64,000 nt of DNA from CAYGOC01 sp964351495. GTDB taxonomy: Bacteria > Chlamydiota > Chlamydiia > Chlamydiales > SM23-39. The notes below the pieces were generated by a model. It was given only the letters and a program-made list of their open reading frames with translations, ran no database searches and had not been told where the DNA came from. Below, in pieces: positions 8,940 through 17,045 of the stretch (positions are counted from its first letter, which is position 1; each line of letters begins with the position of its first letter). The stretch lies in NCBI GenBank assembly GCA_964351495.1, contig CAYGOC010000001.1:62001-126000 (forward strand), given 5' to 3'. The translations under genes were made by a program, and so were the position numbers.

Positions 8940-10157
8940 TTATTCGGAAGGGCTTATAATTAAAGAAGGGTTTTCTAAACTTTTTTCTACTAATTTTGCA
9001 ACGCAAAAATCAGACCATACATTTAAAGCAGTCTCTACCATGTCCAAAAAGGCGTAAAAAGGAAGAATATACCCCAAAAGATCTAAAGGAATATTGAGCC
9101 CCATCAAGAAAGCTCCCGCTAAAAAATAACACCCCATAGGAACCCCGGCATTTCCAATAGCAGCTAAAGAAGCTATGAGGGCCCAAATAACTTGTCCTCC
9201 AAAAGAAAAGTGGATCCCTTGACTTTGGGCTACAAAAAGGGTGGTTATTGTAATAAAAGCGGCACATCCATTCATATTAATAATAGAGCATAGGGGAAAA
9301 GTAAATTTAGCTATCTTTTCTGATATAAAAGCCCTTTTTTGAGCGCACTCTAGCGTCAAAGGAAGAGCTGCACTGGAAGACTTGGTAAAAAATGCAGTAA
9401 GAAGCGCCGGATAAGCCCCTTGAAAAAGAGAAAAAGGAGAAATACGCTTTACCTTTAAAAGAAAAGGAAGAACCAAAAATGCTTGGATAAGATTGGCTGA
9501 GATAACACACAAAACATACGTCTTTAACATTTTCCAGGAAGAAACTTCCTTGGGCTGCATGGATAAAACTACAAAACAAAAAATACCTAAAGGTAGAAGA
9601 GAAACCACCCATGAAGCCATTTGTAGAAACAAAGAAAAACCAGCTTCAAAGAGAGGATTTATAACATCTCTTTGTTTTTTCGAAAGAAAAATAGAAGAAA
9701 TCCCTAATAAAAATCCTAAAAAAGAGACCGATAACACCTGATTTTCTAAAAAAGGCTGAATCCAGTTTTCAGGAAAGAGATCTTTCATAAAAGAAAAATC
9801 ATGAAAGGAGGTTTGTATGCCTTGCTTTGCTATCCCCTCTATTTTCTCCTGAGCATGAAAAAAAAGACGAAATAAAAAAAGCGCCAAAAAGGAAGAAATA
9901 AGGGTCGTTAAAAACGTATATTGAAATACTTTTTTCCCTAAAATTTTAGTCTCTTTCAAGCTTGTCATTTGGGCGCAAGAAGAGAGAATCGCAAAGAACA
10001 CTAAAGGGAGAGATAACAGCTTTAAAAAGCGTAAAAACAGGGTAGATATTCCCTCTATGACTTGCAAAAAGAGCGGATCTCTATAAAAGGATGCTATAGC
10101 CCCCAATAAAAGAGAAAATACCGTAATAAGAAATGACCTGGGAAAAAACTGCCTCAT
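8940..10157 (-). CDS. Dicarboxylate/amino acid:cation symporter (DAACS, GltP/GltT-like)
   Basis: A 405-residue inner-membrane importer of the glutamate/aspartate/dicarboxylate family, normally driven by Na+ or H+. The serine-rich re-entrant loop S-S-S-A-A-L-P (about residues 260-266) and the N-M-N-G-C-A motif in helix 7 (about 294-299, equivalent to N-M-D-G-T in GltPh) are both in place. The Asp of N-M-D-G-T is replaced by Asn and the Thr by Cys, which may alter cation coupling. Eight hydrophobic helices are visible. It would import amino acids or C4-dicarboxylates from the host cytosol. Likely monocistronic. Confidence 0.88.
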   Translation of the reverse strand: MRQFFPRSFLITVFSLLLGAIASFYRDPLFLQVIEGISTLFLRFLKLLSLPLVFFAILSSCAQMTSLKETKILGKKVFQYTFLTTLISSFLALFLFRLFFHAQEKIEGIAKQGIQTSFHDFSFMKDLFPENWIQPFLENQVLSVSFLGFLLGISSIFLSKKQRDVINPLFEAGFSLFLQMASWVVSLLPLGIFCFVVLSMQPKEVSSWKMLKTYVLCVISANLIQAFLVLPFLLKVKRISPFSLFQGAYPALLTAFFTKSSSAALPLTLECAQKRAFISEKIAKFTFPLCSIINMNGCAAFITITTLFVAQSQGIHFSFGGQVIWALIASLAAIGNAGVPMGCYFLAGAFLMGLNIPLDLLGYILPFYAFLDMVETALNVWSDFCVAKLVEKSLENPSLIISPSE

Positions 10158-10185
10158 AATAAGCTTATACTAAAAAAAGAGGCTT

Positions 10186-10323
10186 TTAAGTCTCCAATAT
10201 GAAAGAGTTATCGTCAAGAAAAGGCCCAAATAAAAAAATAGATACTACAGGTGAATAGGCCTGATATTGCCACCTTTTTTTTGAGTGTAAGAACTCTTGG
10301 ATTAATGTTAAAGAATCACCCAT
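10186..10323 (-). CDS. Possible small ORF overlapping the licD-like stop
   Basis: A 45-codon frame whose ATG (10321-10323) lies eight bases before the end of the LicD gene, an arrangement compatible with translational coupling. The peptide has one short hydrophobic stretch, V-V-S-I-F-L-F-G-P-F. There is no independent evidence such as family similarity, and it may be chance; kept only because the overlap type is common for real genes and nothing else occupies 10158-10315. Confidence 0.22.
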   Translation of the reverse strand: MGDSLTLIQEFLHSKKRWQYQAYSPVVSIFLFGPFLDDNSFILET

Positions 10324-11413
10324 GCGTTTTCCAGTAAGGATGGGATTCATCTTTATCGTAAGAGCCCGTTTTTGCATTAAAAATTTTAGCAGGCCTTAAG
10401 TCTTTTCCATAGATTTTTTCTAAAAATGTTTTTGTATCTTGAGGCACCCAAACAGTCATATCGTCTAGCTGTGCCCTTTTTAAAGGAAAAACCTCACTAT
10501 AGGGATGAGGTTTGGTAAAGTTAGACTCCCCCCTTTTCCAAGACTCTTTCATAAAGTCTGAGTCCCCGTTAGAAAGGATATAACGAATTTGCTGTTTTTC
10601 TGTTTCTATTTGAAACCCGTAAATATCGATATGCTGATGTGCTTTTTTTACATATACCCTTAAATACGTAGCTGGAAGCGTTCGATTAGACCAGTCTTGG
10701 CAAGAAAACTTCTTAGGATCTAACTTTTTTAATACATTTTGTACGTTGTGAAAATCAGGAAGAAGAATGGCCAAATCCACATCCATATCCCAAGGAATAA
10801 CCCCTCCATACCGGTAAGCCCCTAAAAGAGTTCCGCAATCTACCCAATAAGGGATCTCGTTTTCTTCCAAAAGAGCAATGATGCTTTTTAGCCCCTCTTT
10901 CAAAGAAGAAAGATACTCTCCTTCTTCTTCTTTTTTTTGATAACCTAAAGAGAGAAGCTTTTCTGCTTCTTTTTCAGAAGGAAAAGAAAGCCCTAAAGAG
11001 CGATAATAACTCCTATTCGAAATCACTTCCGTGGAGGCTAAGGCCTTTTCTATTTTTTGGTATCTTTCCTCTGTCTTCTTATCCAAAAAAGAGAGCCCCT
11101 TTACCAAGCTTCCTAAAACTAAAGCAGGAGGAAATGCTATAATAGATAAAGAGCCATCTCTTCCCAGGTTGTCTTTATAAGAAAATCTGGGAGAAAAAAC
11201 ACATTTACCCTCTGAAAAATGGGCTACCTTTCCATCTAATAAGTAATGAACCGGGGCGAAAATCTGATCTCCCAGCTTCTCTAACCCTTGCGCTTTTTCT
11301 ACAGAAACAGAAAAAAAAGGGATAAGGCGAAACTTGTGATATAGATCTACCAAAGGAAGCCCTAGATAGACGCAGCCAGAAAAAAAAAGGGCCAGTAACG
11401 CTTTATAACTCAT
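10316..11413 (-). CDS. LicD-family phosphotransferase (fukutin-like)
   Basis: 365 residues with an N-terminal hydrophobic anchor (about residues 5-22) and a C-terminal LicD domain (about 165-340). The signature G-T-L-L-G-x-x-R and the W-D-x-D-x-D metal-binding cluster fall at about residues 194-213, and a second D-I-Y motif follows near 260. LicD proteins transfer phosphocholine, or in related families ribitol or other phosphodiesters, to cell-surface glycans. Here it could decorate lipooligosaccharide or another envelope glycan; the O-antigen-ligase-like gene 3 kb away fits. The gene lies 21 bases downstream of the exported hydrolase, probably in one operon. Donor and acceptor cannot be told from sequence. 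Confidence 0.78.
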   Translation of the reverse strand: MSYKALLALFFSGCVYLGLPLVDLYHKFRLIPFFSVSVEKAQGLEKLGDQIFAPVHYLLDGKVAHFSEGKCVFSPRFSYKDNLGRDGSLSIIAFPPALVLGSLVKGLSFLDKKTEERYQKIEKALASTEVISNRSYYRSLGLSFPSEKEAEKLLSLGYQKKEEEGEYLSSLKEGLKSIIALLEENEIPYWVDCGTLLGAYRYGGVIPWDMDVDLAILLPDFHNVQNVLKKLDPKKFSCQDWSNRTLPATYLRVYVKKAHQHIDIYGFQIETEKQQIRYILSNGDSDFMKESWKRGESNFTKPHPYSEVFPLKRAQLDDMTVWVPQDTKTFLEKIYGKDLRPAKIFNAKTGSYDKDESHPYWKTHG

Positions 11414-11434
11414 ACTTTTGGTTCATAGCATAAG

Positions 11435-12442
11435 CTATTTATTCTGAAAAAGAGATTCTAAAAAAAACTGCTTTCCCATTTCTGCTATTTTTTCGTGAAA
11501 AGATTCTCTATCTACCCCTTCTGCATCGGTATATATCCAAGAGGGAATCGACTCTTTTCCTTCTTCTGTGATCTGGTTCAAAAAGATATAATGATCAAAG
11601 TTTCCTCTCATCAAAGAAAACCTACATTCCGGGACAAGATAAGAAGCTGCTTTTCCATGACTATGCGTTGGCAAAACAGAGTCTCTTTCTAAAGCAACAA
11701 TATGCATGTTCCCTTTTGTGTTTTTTAAACTGTCCATATAAATTCCCCAGGTGCAAGGGGCCATCAAGAAAAAAGCCTTGATTCTGGGGTCTTGAAAAGA
11801 GAGCTCTTCTTTGGAAAAGTCTATATGACGCACCAGCTTGTTTAACAAAAAAGGAGGAAGCCCTAAAAAAGTGTCTAAAAAGTGTTCTTTTCCCACAAGT
11901 TTTGCTCCTGCTAGAAAAAGTCCCGTTCCTCCCCCTAAGGAATATCCGGAAAAACCAATTTTTTCTTCATCAATCCATTTTCCCCAAAATGGGTTTTCCA
12001 GAAGGGCTGTCAAAGCAAACGAGATATCTAACGGTCTCTCCCAAATTTTGATAATCTCTTGAGGAGAAAGGTTATCCCAGGTCCCTTGAAAGTGATCAAT
12101 AGAGGCTACTAAAAACCCTTCCTTTACCAGCTTTTCTGCAAACCAGATTCTCTCCCTTCTGTCACTACCTAGTCCATGAGAGAAAAGAACTAAAGGCCTT
12201 TTTCCCAAACTCTCCGAAAAAGGGGCCTCCCTACATTCAGAAGGATACACCCAGTTTCTATGCAAAGCTGTTTCAAAAACTGTATGTTCTTCTGTAACAG
12301 GATACCAAACTTCTACCGCAACGGGCCTATTTCTAGTCTCATCTTGAAATAAAAAAGTTTTTACCCCAACTCTATCTTGTAAGATAGAAGTATCTGCAAA
12401 ACAAAAGCCCCACAAAACTAAAAAACCAAAAAAACCTCTCAT
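11435..12442 (-). CDS. Exported alpha/beta hydrolase (dienelactone hydrolase / PAF-acetylhydrolase-like)
   Basis: About 335 residues with a Sec signal peptide (M-R-G-F-F then a hydrophobic core to about residue 16). The nucleophile elbow G-Y-S-L-G-G is at about residues 166-171 with Ser168, and the oxyanion region F-S-H-G-L-G lies at about 87-92. A late His in N-F-D-H-Y is a good catalytic-triad candidate. This pattern fits the PAF-acetylhydrolase isoform II/dienelactone hydrolase group, which cleaves short acyl esters, so a periplasmic or secreted esterase or phospholipase A2-like role is possible. The ATG at 12440-12442 is chosen over an in-frame upstream codon at 12472 because AAGGGG precedes it by five bases and it puts the signal peptide at the N-terminus. 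A lipid substrate is inference. Confidence 0.72.
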   Translation of the reverse strand: MRGFFGFLVLWGFCFADTSILQDRVGVKTFLFQDETRNRPVAVEVWYPVTEEHTVFETALHRNWVYPSECREAPFSESLGKRPLVLFSHGLGSDRRERIWFAEKLVKEGFLVASIDHFQGTWDNLSPQEIIKIWERPLDISFALTALLENPFWGKWIDEEKIGFSGYSLGGGTGLFLAGAKLVGKEHFLDTFLGLPPFLLNKLVRHIDFSKEELSFQDPRIKAFFLMAPCTWGIYMDSLKNTKGNMHIVALERDSVLPTHSHGKAASYLVPECRFSLMRGNFDHYIFLNQITEEGKESIPSWIYTDAEGVDRESFHEKIAEMGKQFFLESLFQNK

Positions 12443-12477
12443 AAGACCCCTTTTAGTAAAAACGTAAGCCATAGAGT

Positions 12478-12517
12478 AAAAAAGGAAGCCCCAAAAAAGG
12501 CAAGGCTTTTTCGGGGC
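12478..12517 (-). terminator. Rho-independent terminator of the ligase-porin operon
   Basis: On the minus strand, downstream of the gene ending at 12528, a hairpin pairs GCCCC with GGGGC and continues through a G-T wobble into AAAAAG/CTTTTT. This gives a stem of about 12 pairs with a six-base loop, followed by a T-rich tract. It ends the four-gene unit 15888-12528. Confidence 0.75.
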
Positions 12518-12527
12518 AAGAAGGTTT

Positions 12528-12839
12528 CTAAATATGGTGCTTTCTAAAAAGCTCCAAAAATTTAGGCTTTACCCTTGTAATGATAAAGTGCTCTTCAGAC
12601 TCTTCAGACTCTTTAAGACACACTAAAGATACAGCAAGGTCCCCTCTTACACAAGAGAATGCCTCTTCAGCTGTCTTCTTGGAATTAACGCCATTTAGAT
12701 TGTTTTTTAAAATAGAAGAAACTACGCAGCTTATTTGGAACTCCTTTTTATGCACTACAGCTTGAGAGCTTTCTTCTTCTACGATTACAGGCTCTTGCGT
12801 ATTCCCGTTTTCCAATCCTAATGTAGCTAAACTCGTCAT
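12528..12839 (-). CDS. Small hypothetical protein
   Basis: 103 residues, soluble, acidic in the first third (Glu-rich run near residues 18-25), with an alpha/beta-like remainder and a basic C-terminus ending in K-H-H. It starts 18 bases after the porin stop and is followed directly by a strong terminator, so it is the last gene of the operon with the O-antigen-ligase-like protein and the porin. No signal peptide and no known domain recognised. Confidence 0.55.
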   Translation of the reverse strand: MTSLATLGLENGNTQEPVIVEEESSQAVVHKKEFQISCVVSSILKNNLNGVNSKKTAEEAFSCVRGDLAVSLVCLKESEESEEHFIITRVKPKFLELFRKHHI

Positions 12840-12857
12840 ACTTACCCCTTCGTTACG

Positions 12858-14153
12858 TTAAAATATAACCTCTGACTGAAACCCCATTACCCATGCATCA
12901 GAAACAGAATGGAGCCCCTTAGGATTGGCCACGTATTGAACCATAGGCTGGATATAAAACCAAGGATTGATTTGGAAGCGGTGGTTTAACTCATAAACAA
13001 CCTCTATTTTCTGCTCTTCTTCCCCTTTGTTTTTTTGCTGTTTTCGAAGATCTTTACTAAAAGAGCCGTAAGCTACTCCAAAAGAGGTCGCATCTTTTTC
13101 TCTTTTGGGAATCATACCTTGTGCTACTACGCCCGATACAAAGAAAAAGGGCATAATACTCGAAGATTTAGGAGCCCATAAAAAAGCGGCAAAAGGAGTG
13201 ATTCCAGAACCTTCTACCGTATCTTTTTGATACAGCGTTTGATCTACCATAAGATACGCTAGATAGTTTCTTTTTTTGCCCCCTAGGATCTTTTCTTTTT
13301 TCTTGGTAAAAGTTAAATATCCTACCCTATAGTGTCCCGGAAGTTTTTTTGTTTGAGGACTTTTTAGAAAACTAAGCTCGTTTATCAGCAAAAGTCCCTC
13401 ATCATTTCTAAAAGAAAAATCAAGACCATGAGTGCTGTTTCTATTGATTCTTCCATTCGTGTTGTAAAAAGCAGCTTTATATTCTAGGTTTTTTTGGGGG
13501 TTTGTCTGAAGATAAGCGCCCCAAGTTGCATTAGGAAACGCTTTAAATGGGGTGTTTAAGAAAACGGAAACCGGGTTACCGTCAAAAGCATTGTTAGTAA
13601 AAAAGTAATATAGATCTGACTGCAAAAAGTTATTTCCCGCTTCCAGTCTTCCTGCTTTTACCCAAAGCTTATCCTCAAAAAAGGTTTTTTTTAGGTATAG
13701 ATTTACAAAACGAACCGTCTGTCCCCCAAAAACCTGTTGTACCGCAAACTGGTTTTTAATTTTAGAAGCAGAAAGGCTCGTTCCAAAACGCCACACAGCA
13801 GAAGAGTACAAAAACCATCCCTTCCAAGGAGTTCTTTTTCCAAAATCAATCCCCATATCGACTCCCCAACTACTCGCTTGAGTAAAACCTTGAGAAACTC
13901 CTCCTGCCGGATTTCCCGCAGCATCTATCACGTAAGTAGAAGAAAAGGTAATACCATGTTCTGCAAAATAGCCCCTTAAATCGTGTAAAGAACTCAAAAA
14001 ATGCTTTCCTTCCCACCAAGAAGGAAGACCCTCTTGAGTTTGAGAAGCCGCAAGAAGTTCTTCTTTATGCCTTGTGTGAGGATCAGAAAAGAACTTCCTT
14101 TCTGCAGCAGAGATAGAAAAAAAACAAAAAAGAGAGAAAATTAAATATTTCAA
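12858..14153 (-). CDS. OprB-family carbohydrate-selective porin
   Basis: 431 residues with an N-terminal signal peptide (hydrophobic core about residues 4-16) and alternating beta-strand pattern to the C-terminus, which ends in Phe as outer-membrane barrels do. The region about residues 50-240 carries the OprB pattern: L-R-G-Y-F-A-E-H-G-I-T, a D-x-A-G-N-P-A-G-G segment, W-G-V-D-M-G-I-D, and G-R-L-x-x-G-N-x-F. OprB porins let sugars diffuse across the outer membrane; in chlamydiae such porins supplement the major outer membrane protein. The start codon overlaps the stop of the upstream O-antigen-ligase-like gene by four bases, so translation is probably coupled. Confidence 0.82.
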   Translation of the reverse strand: MKYLIFSLFCFFSISAAERKFFSDPHTRHKEELLAASQTQEGLPSWWEGKHFLSSLHDLRGYFAEHGITFSSTYVIDAAGNPAGGVSQGFTQASSWGVDMGIDFGKRTPWKGWFLYSSAVWRFGTSLSASKIKNQFAVQQVFGGQTVRFVNLYLKKTFFEDKLWVKAGRLEAGNNFLQSDLYYFFTNNAFDGNPVSVFLNTPFKAFPNATWGAYLQTNPQKNLEYKAAFYNTNGRINRNSTHGLDFSFRNDEGLLLINELSFLKSPQTKKLPGHYRVGYLTFTKKKEKILGGKKRNYLAYLMVDQTLYQKDTVEGSGITPFAAFLWAPKSSSIMPFFFVSGVVAQGMIPKREKDATSFGVAYGSFSKDLRKQQKNKGEEEQKIEVVYELNHRFQINPWFYIQPMVQYVANPKGLHSVSDAWVMGFQSEVIF

Positions 14154-15571
14154 GCTGGGTCCTTATGGGTTATTTTCGGATAAGAATACCGAAAGGTAAA
14201 AATTTTTTCCGCAAAAGAGACTCTAATTAAAAGAGCCGCTAAGAAAAAGAACAGATGTCGCATCTTGGATAGAAAAAGCCAGTAAAAATCACAAAACCCC
14301 GTGCATAACACCCCTAAAAACAATAAAAACAGAGCCAAAACTAAGGGGTCCTCTCTTTTTTTCCACCCGTTCTTTAAGGCGAAAAACAGTAATACTACGA
14401 ATAAGCCAAGCCCAAAAATACCCCCTTCTACTAGAAAAAGAAGATAAATATTGTGAATCATCCAGGTTTGCTCTTTTAACTCTTGGGGTAAAAAAGGGTG
14501 ATGCTCTTTAGAAAACTGGGAATACCCCCATCCTAAAAGAGGCTTTTCTTGAAACATTTGTTTTGCAATGTTTTGTGTAAAAACCCTTCCCTGATCAGAT
14601 CCTCTTACTAAATCATGGTAATTTACAATGCCTCCTCTAGATAGAATCTGCGGGAATAGAAGCACAAAACAAAGAAAAGAAGAAGCTAAAAAAACAAAAT
14701 ATAAAGAGCGGACCTTTTCAAAGGTGTTTCTCTTATAAAAAAAGAAAAACCAGAAAAAACTCATGAGAAAAAACGAAAAAAGAGCGGCTCTGGAATAGGT
14801 GGTAAAAAGACCCAGTATTTCTAGGAAAAGGAGCATGGAAAGGAAAAACCGTCCTCTTAGGGAAGTTATGAAAAACCAACTTCCAAAGATAGCAAAAAGA
14901 AACACTAAGTAATACCCTCCTAGTAAATTGGGAGAAGAAAACGTTCCAAAGGCTCTACATATCTCTATAGGATCTTTATAGCGCCAAAAATCAAAAAGCC
15001 ATACCCCCTTTGACGTAAATCCTATCTTGGTAAAGCCTGGGGAGCTAATTTTAGGCTCTGCTAAAAAAGAAAGGCCCAAACTACCTTGAGAAAAATATTG
15101 CCCTATTGCAATTACCGTTTCTATAAAACCTAAAACCAAAAAAAGGAAAAATACACTTTTTATAAAAGGCCTTATATCTTTTTTTTGAAAGATTTGAAGC
15201 GCTCCATTAAACAGCAAAATAGAGACAAAAAGATAAAAAAAACGAAGCCAAATCCCTAAATCTGTACTAGAAGAAAAGATAAGAGAAAACAACAAAGTGG
15301 CCAAAAGAAAGAGAGTATATTTTGCCTCTCTTTCCCAAAAAAGCCTTTTCCAAGAAAGGTATCCTAGAAATCCTAAAACAGAAAAAAACAAGATTATAGC
15401 AATGTCAGAAGGACATACATACAAAGACTGAATAACTCCCTTTGAAAGAGTCGTTTTTTCCAGCAAAAATTTTCGAAAAAACCGATCGTACATCCTCTCA
15501 AAGGGAAGGTAGGCTAAAACAACAAGAAAAAAAGATTCAGGCCTCGTAAAAAAGCGTCTTATCTCCTTCAT
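14150..15571 (-). CDS. O-antigen ligase / polymerase-like membrane protein (Wzy_C)
   Basis: 473 residues with ten or more transmembrane helices and a large periplasmic loop at about residues 290-390. This loop contains Arg and the H-N-I-Y motif preceding a Gly-rich helix (G-G-I-F-G-L-G), the usual O-antigen ligase (WaaL) and polymerase (Wzy) layout. These enzymes move polyprenyl-linked glycans onto lipid A core or extend the glycan. Known chlamydiae make a truncated lipooligosaccharide, so the acceptor is unclear; protein glycosylation by a ligase-family enzyme is an alternative. It overlaps the preceding 106-residue gene and the following porin by four bases each, indicating one translationally coupled operon. 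Confidence 0.75.
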   Translation of the reverse strand: MKEIRRFFTRPESFFLVVLAYLPFERMYDRFFRKFLLEKTTLSKGVIQSLYVCPSDIAIILFFSVLGFLGYLSWKRLFWEREAKYTLFLLATLLFSLIFSSSTDLGIWLRFFYLFVSILLFNGALQIFQKKDIRPFIKSVFFLFLVLGFIETVIAIGQYFSQGSLGLSFLAEPKISSPGFTKIGFTSKGVWLFDFWRYKDPIEICRAFGTFSSPNLLGGYYLVFLFAIFGSWFFITSLRGRFFLSMLLFLEILGLFTTYSRAALFSFFLMSFFWFFFFYKRNTFEKVRSLYFVFLASSFLCFVLLFPQILSRGGIVNYHDLVRGSDQGRVFTQNIAKQMFQEKPLLGWGYSQFSKEHHPFLPQELKEQTWMIHNIYLLFLVEGGIFGLGLFVVLLFFALKNGWKKREDPLVLALFLLFLGVLCTGFCDFYWLFLSKMRHLFFFLAALLIRVSFAEKIFTFRYSYPKITHKDPA

Positions 15572-15888
15572 TTCTTTAAAGATCCAATGGTTTTTAAAAG
15601 CTCTTGGTAGTTTTTTTCGTCTTGATCAGAGAGATAGCTTTTATAATCTTTTTCTAGTTTTTGTTCTTTAGCTACCTTCTCTTTATCAAACCCTTGCTTT
15701 GCCGTTTGATTCATTACCTCAAGGGCCTCTTTCATTACCTTTTCAAAAGCGGCTTTTTGAGGAGCCTCTTTTGCTTCGTGATGCTTTTCTAAAGCTTCTT
15801 GAAAAAGGGCAGCTCCCTTTATAAATTCTTTTTGGTATACCTTTTTATCTTCAGGAGAAGCTCCCCCCGTTCCTGGTATTTGTTCCAT
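15568..15888 (-). CDS. Small helical hypothetical protein
   Basis: 106 residues, highly charged (Lys/Glu-rich) and almost entirely helical in character, with a Gly/Thr-rich first ten residues and no signal peptide. It is the first gene of the operon that continues into the O-antigen-ligase-like protein, overlapping it by four bases (ATGA-type). Family not recognised. The N-terminal disordered tip followed by helices is compatible with a small secreted or chaperone-like protein, but nothing more specific can be said. Confidence 0.5.
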   Translation of the reverse strand: MEQIPGTGGASPEDKKVYQKEFIKGAALFQEALEKHHEAKEAPQKAAFEKVMKEALEVMNQTAKQGFDKEKVAKEQKLEKDYKSYLSDQDEKNYQELLKTIGSLKK

Positions 15889-15963
15889 AAAAACTCCTTT
15901 GCAAAAACAAACGAAACTCTATAAATTGATAGCAGAATTCAACTGTTTTTTAAAGGACCTTTT

Positions 15964-17037
15964 ATGAAAATAGCCTCGTTAGTTTGTTTTTTTGTTTTTC
16001 TCTATTTTTCCCCTCTAACTCTACATGCTGTAGGAAATGTCTCTTCTGAAAAAATAGGAGAAGAGTTTCAAGAACCGGAAGGAGACGTTCCTGCTAACGA
16101 ACTACAAAAAGAGCTAAGTCAAGCAGAAGAAGACTTTCAAAAAGCAAAAAAGATGTTCAACCCTTGGTACGCAGGACCCTTATTAACCGGATCTGCCCAT
16201 GTTCTTCCCGTTGGCATGTTCAACGTGCAGCCCTATATTTTTGTGACAGATAATTACGCAAGGTTTAACGCAAAAAGAAAATCTTCTTCTATTCCAGATC
16301 TTTTGCAAATCAATACCCCTTTTATATTGCAAACAGGACTTTTTCCAAAAGTGGATGTAACAGTAACGCCCCAATATATACACAATGAACAAAATTCGAT
16401 ATCTTACGGTGGTCTAGGAGATACCTCTCTTTCTTTTGGAATTGCTTTAATGCAAGAGACACCGTACCTTCCCGCTTTAAAACTCGCTGTTTCAGAATCT
16501 TTTCCTACCGGAAAATATAAAAATCTATCTCCTTTAAAAAATGGACTCGATGCACTTGGATCTGGCGCCTATCAAACAACTCTTTCTTTAAATGCTTCTA
16601 AAATAATCTGGTGGTGGCTACTACATCCCGTAAGTCTTCGTTTTTCAGCCAACTATAAAATCCCTACCTCTGTAAAAGTGAAAGAGTTTAATGCTTATGG
16701 GGGGGGATTTGGAACAGATGGAAAGGTAAAACTAGGACACTCTTTTACTGTGAATTTTGCCTTCGAATATAGTATTACCCAAAATTGGGTTTTTGCTTCT
16801 GATTTTTCTTTTGTGTCCTCTTTGAAAAGCACTTTTAAAGGCATACCTGGAATCACTTCTACTTTAGAGACAGCTACAGTTGGCTCTAGTTATTCAGACC
16901 AGCTCTCTATTGCCCCTGCTATAGAGTATCTTTTTAATTCTAACATCGGAATTTTGGGAGGAGCCTGGTTTTCTGTGTATGGGAAAAACAGTTCTCACTT
17001 TATCTCTGGAGTAATTAGCGCAACAGCCGCTTTTTAA
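15964..17037 (+). CDS. Outer-membrane beta-barrel hypothetical protein
   Basis: 357 residues with a clear signal peptide (core about residues 5-20, ending L-H-A). A short acidic coiled-coil-like linker (about 28-60) and a long alternating beta-strand region follow, and the protein ends in Ala-Ala-Phe, the terminal-Phe signature recognised by the BAM complex. The segment around residues 65-130 (start of the barrel, then periodic Tyr/Phe/Val strands) resembles the transporter-like barrel family annotated in gammaproteobacteria and chlamydiae. AAAGGA lies before the ATG. Probably a channel or adhesin in the outer membrane; ligand unknown. Confidence 0.62.
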   Translation: MKIASLVCFFVFLYFSPLTLHAVGNVSSEKIGEEFQEPEGDVPANELQKELSQAEEDFQKAKKMFNPWYAGPLLTGSAHVLPVGMFNVQPYIFVTDNYARFNAKRKSSSIPDLLQINTPFILQTGLFPKVDVTVTPQYIHNEQNSISYGGLGDTSLSFGIALMQETPYLPALKLAVSESFPTGKYKNLSPLKNGLDALGSGAYQTTLSLNASKIIWWWLLHPVSLRFSANYKIPTSVKVKEFNAYGGGFGTDGKVKLGHSFTVNFAFEYSITQNWVFASDFSFVSSLKSTFKGIPGITSTLETATVGSSYSDQLSIAPAIEYLFNSNIGILGGAWFSVYGKNSSHFISGVISATAAF

Positions 17038-17045
17038 CTTTTTGA

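Noticed and set aside
10186..10377. 63-codon frame starting inside the licD-like gene
   Set aside because: The first part is a shadow of licD. Only the portion from the ATG at 10323 is kept, at low confidence.
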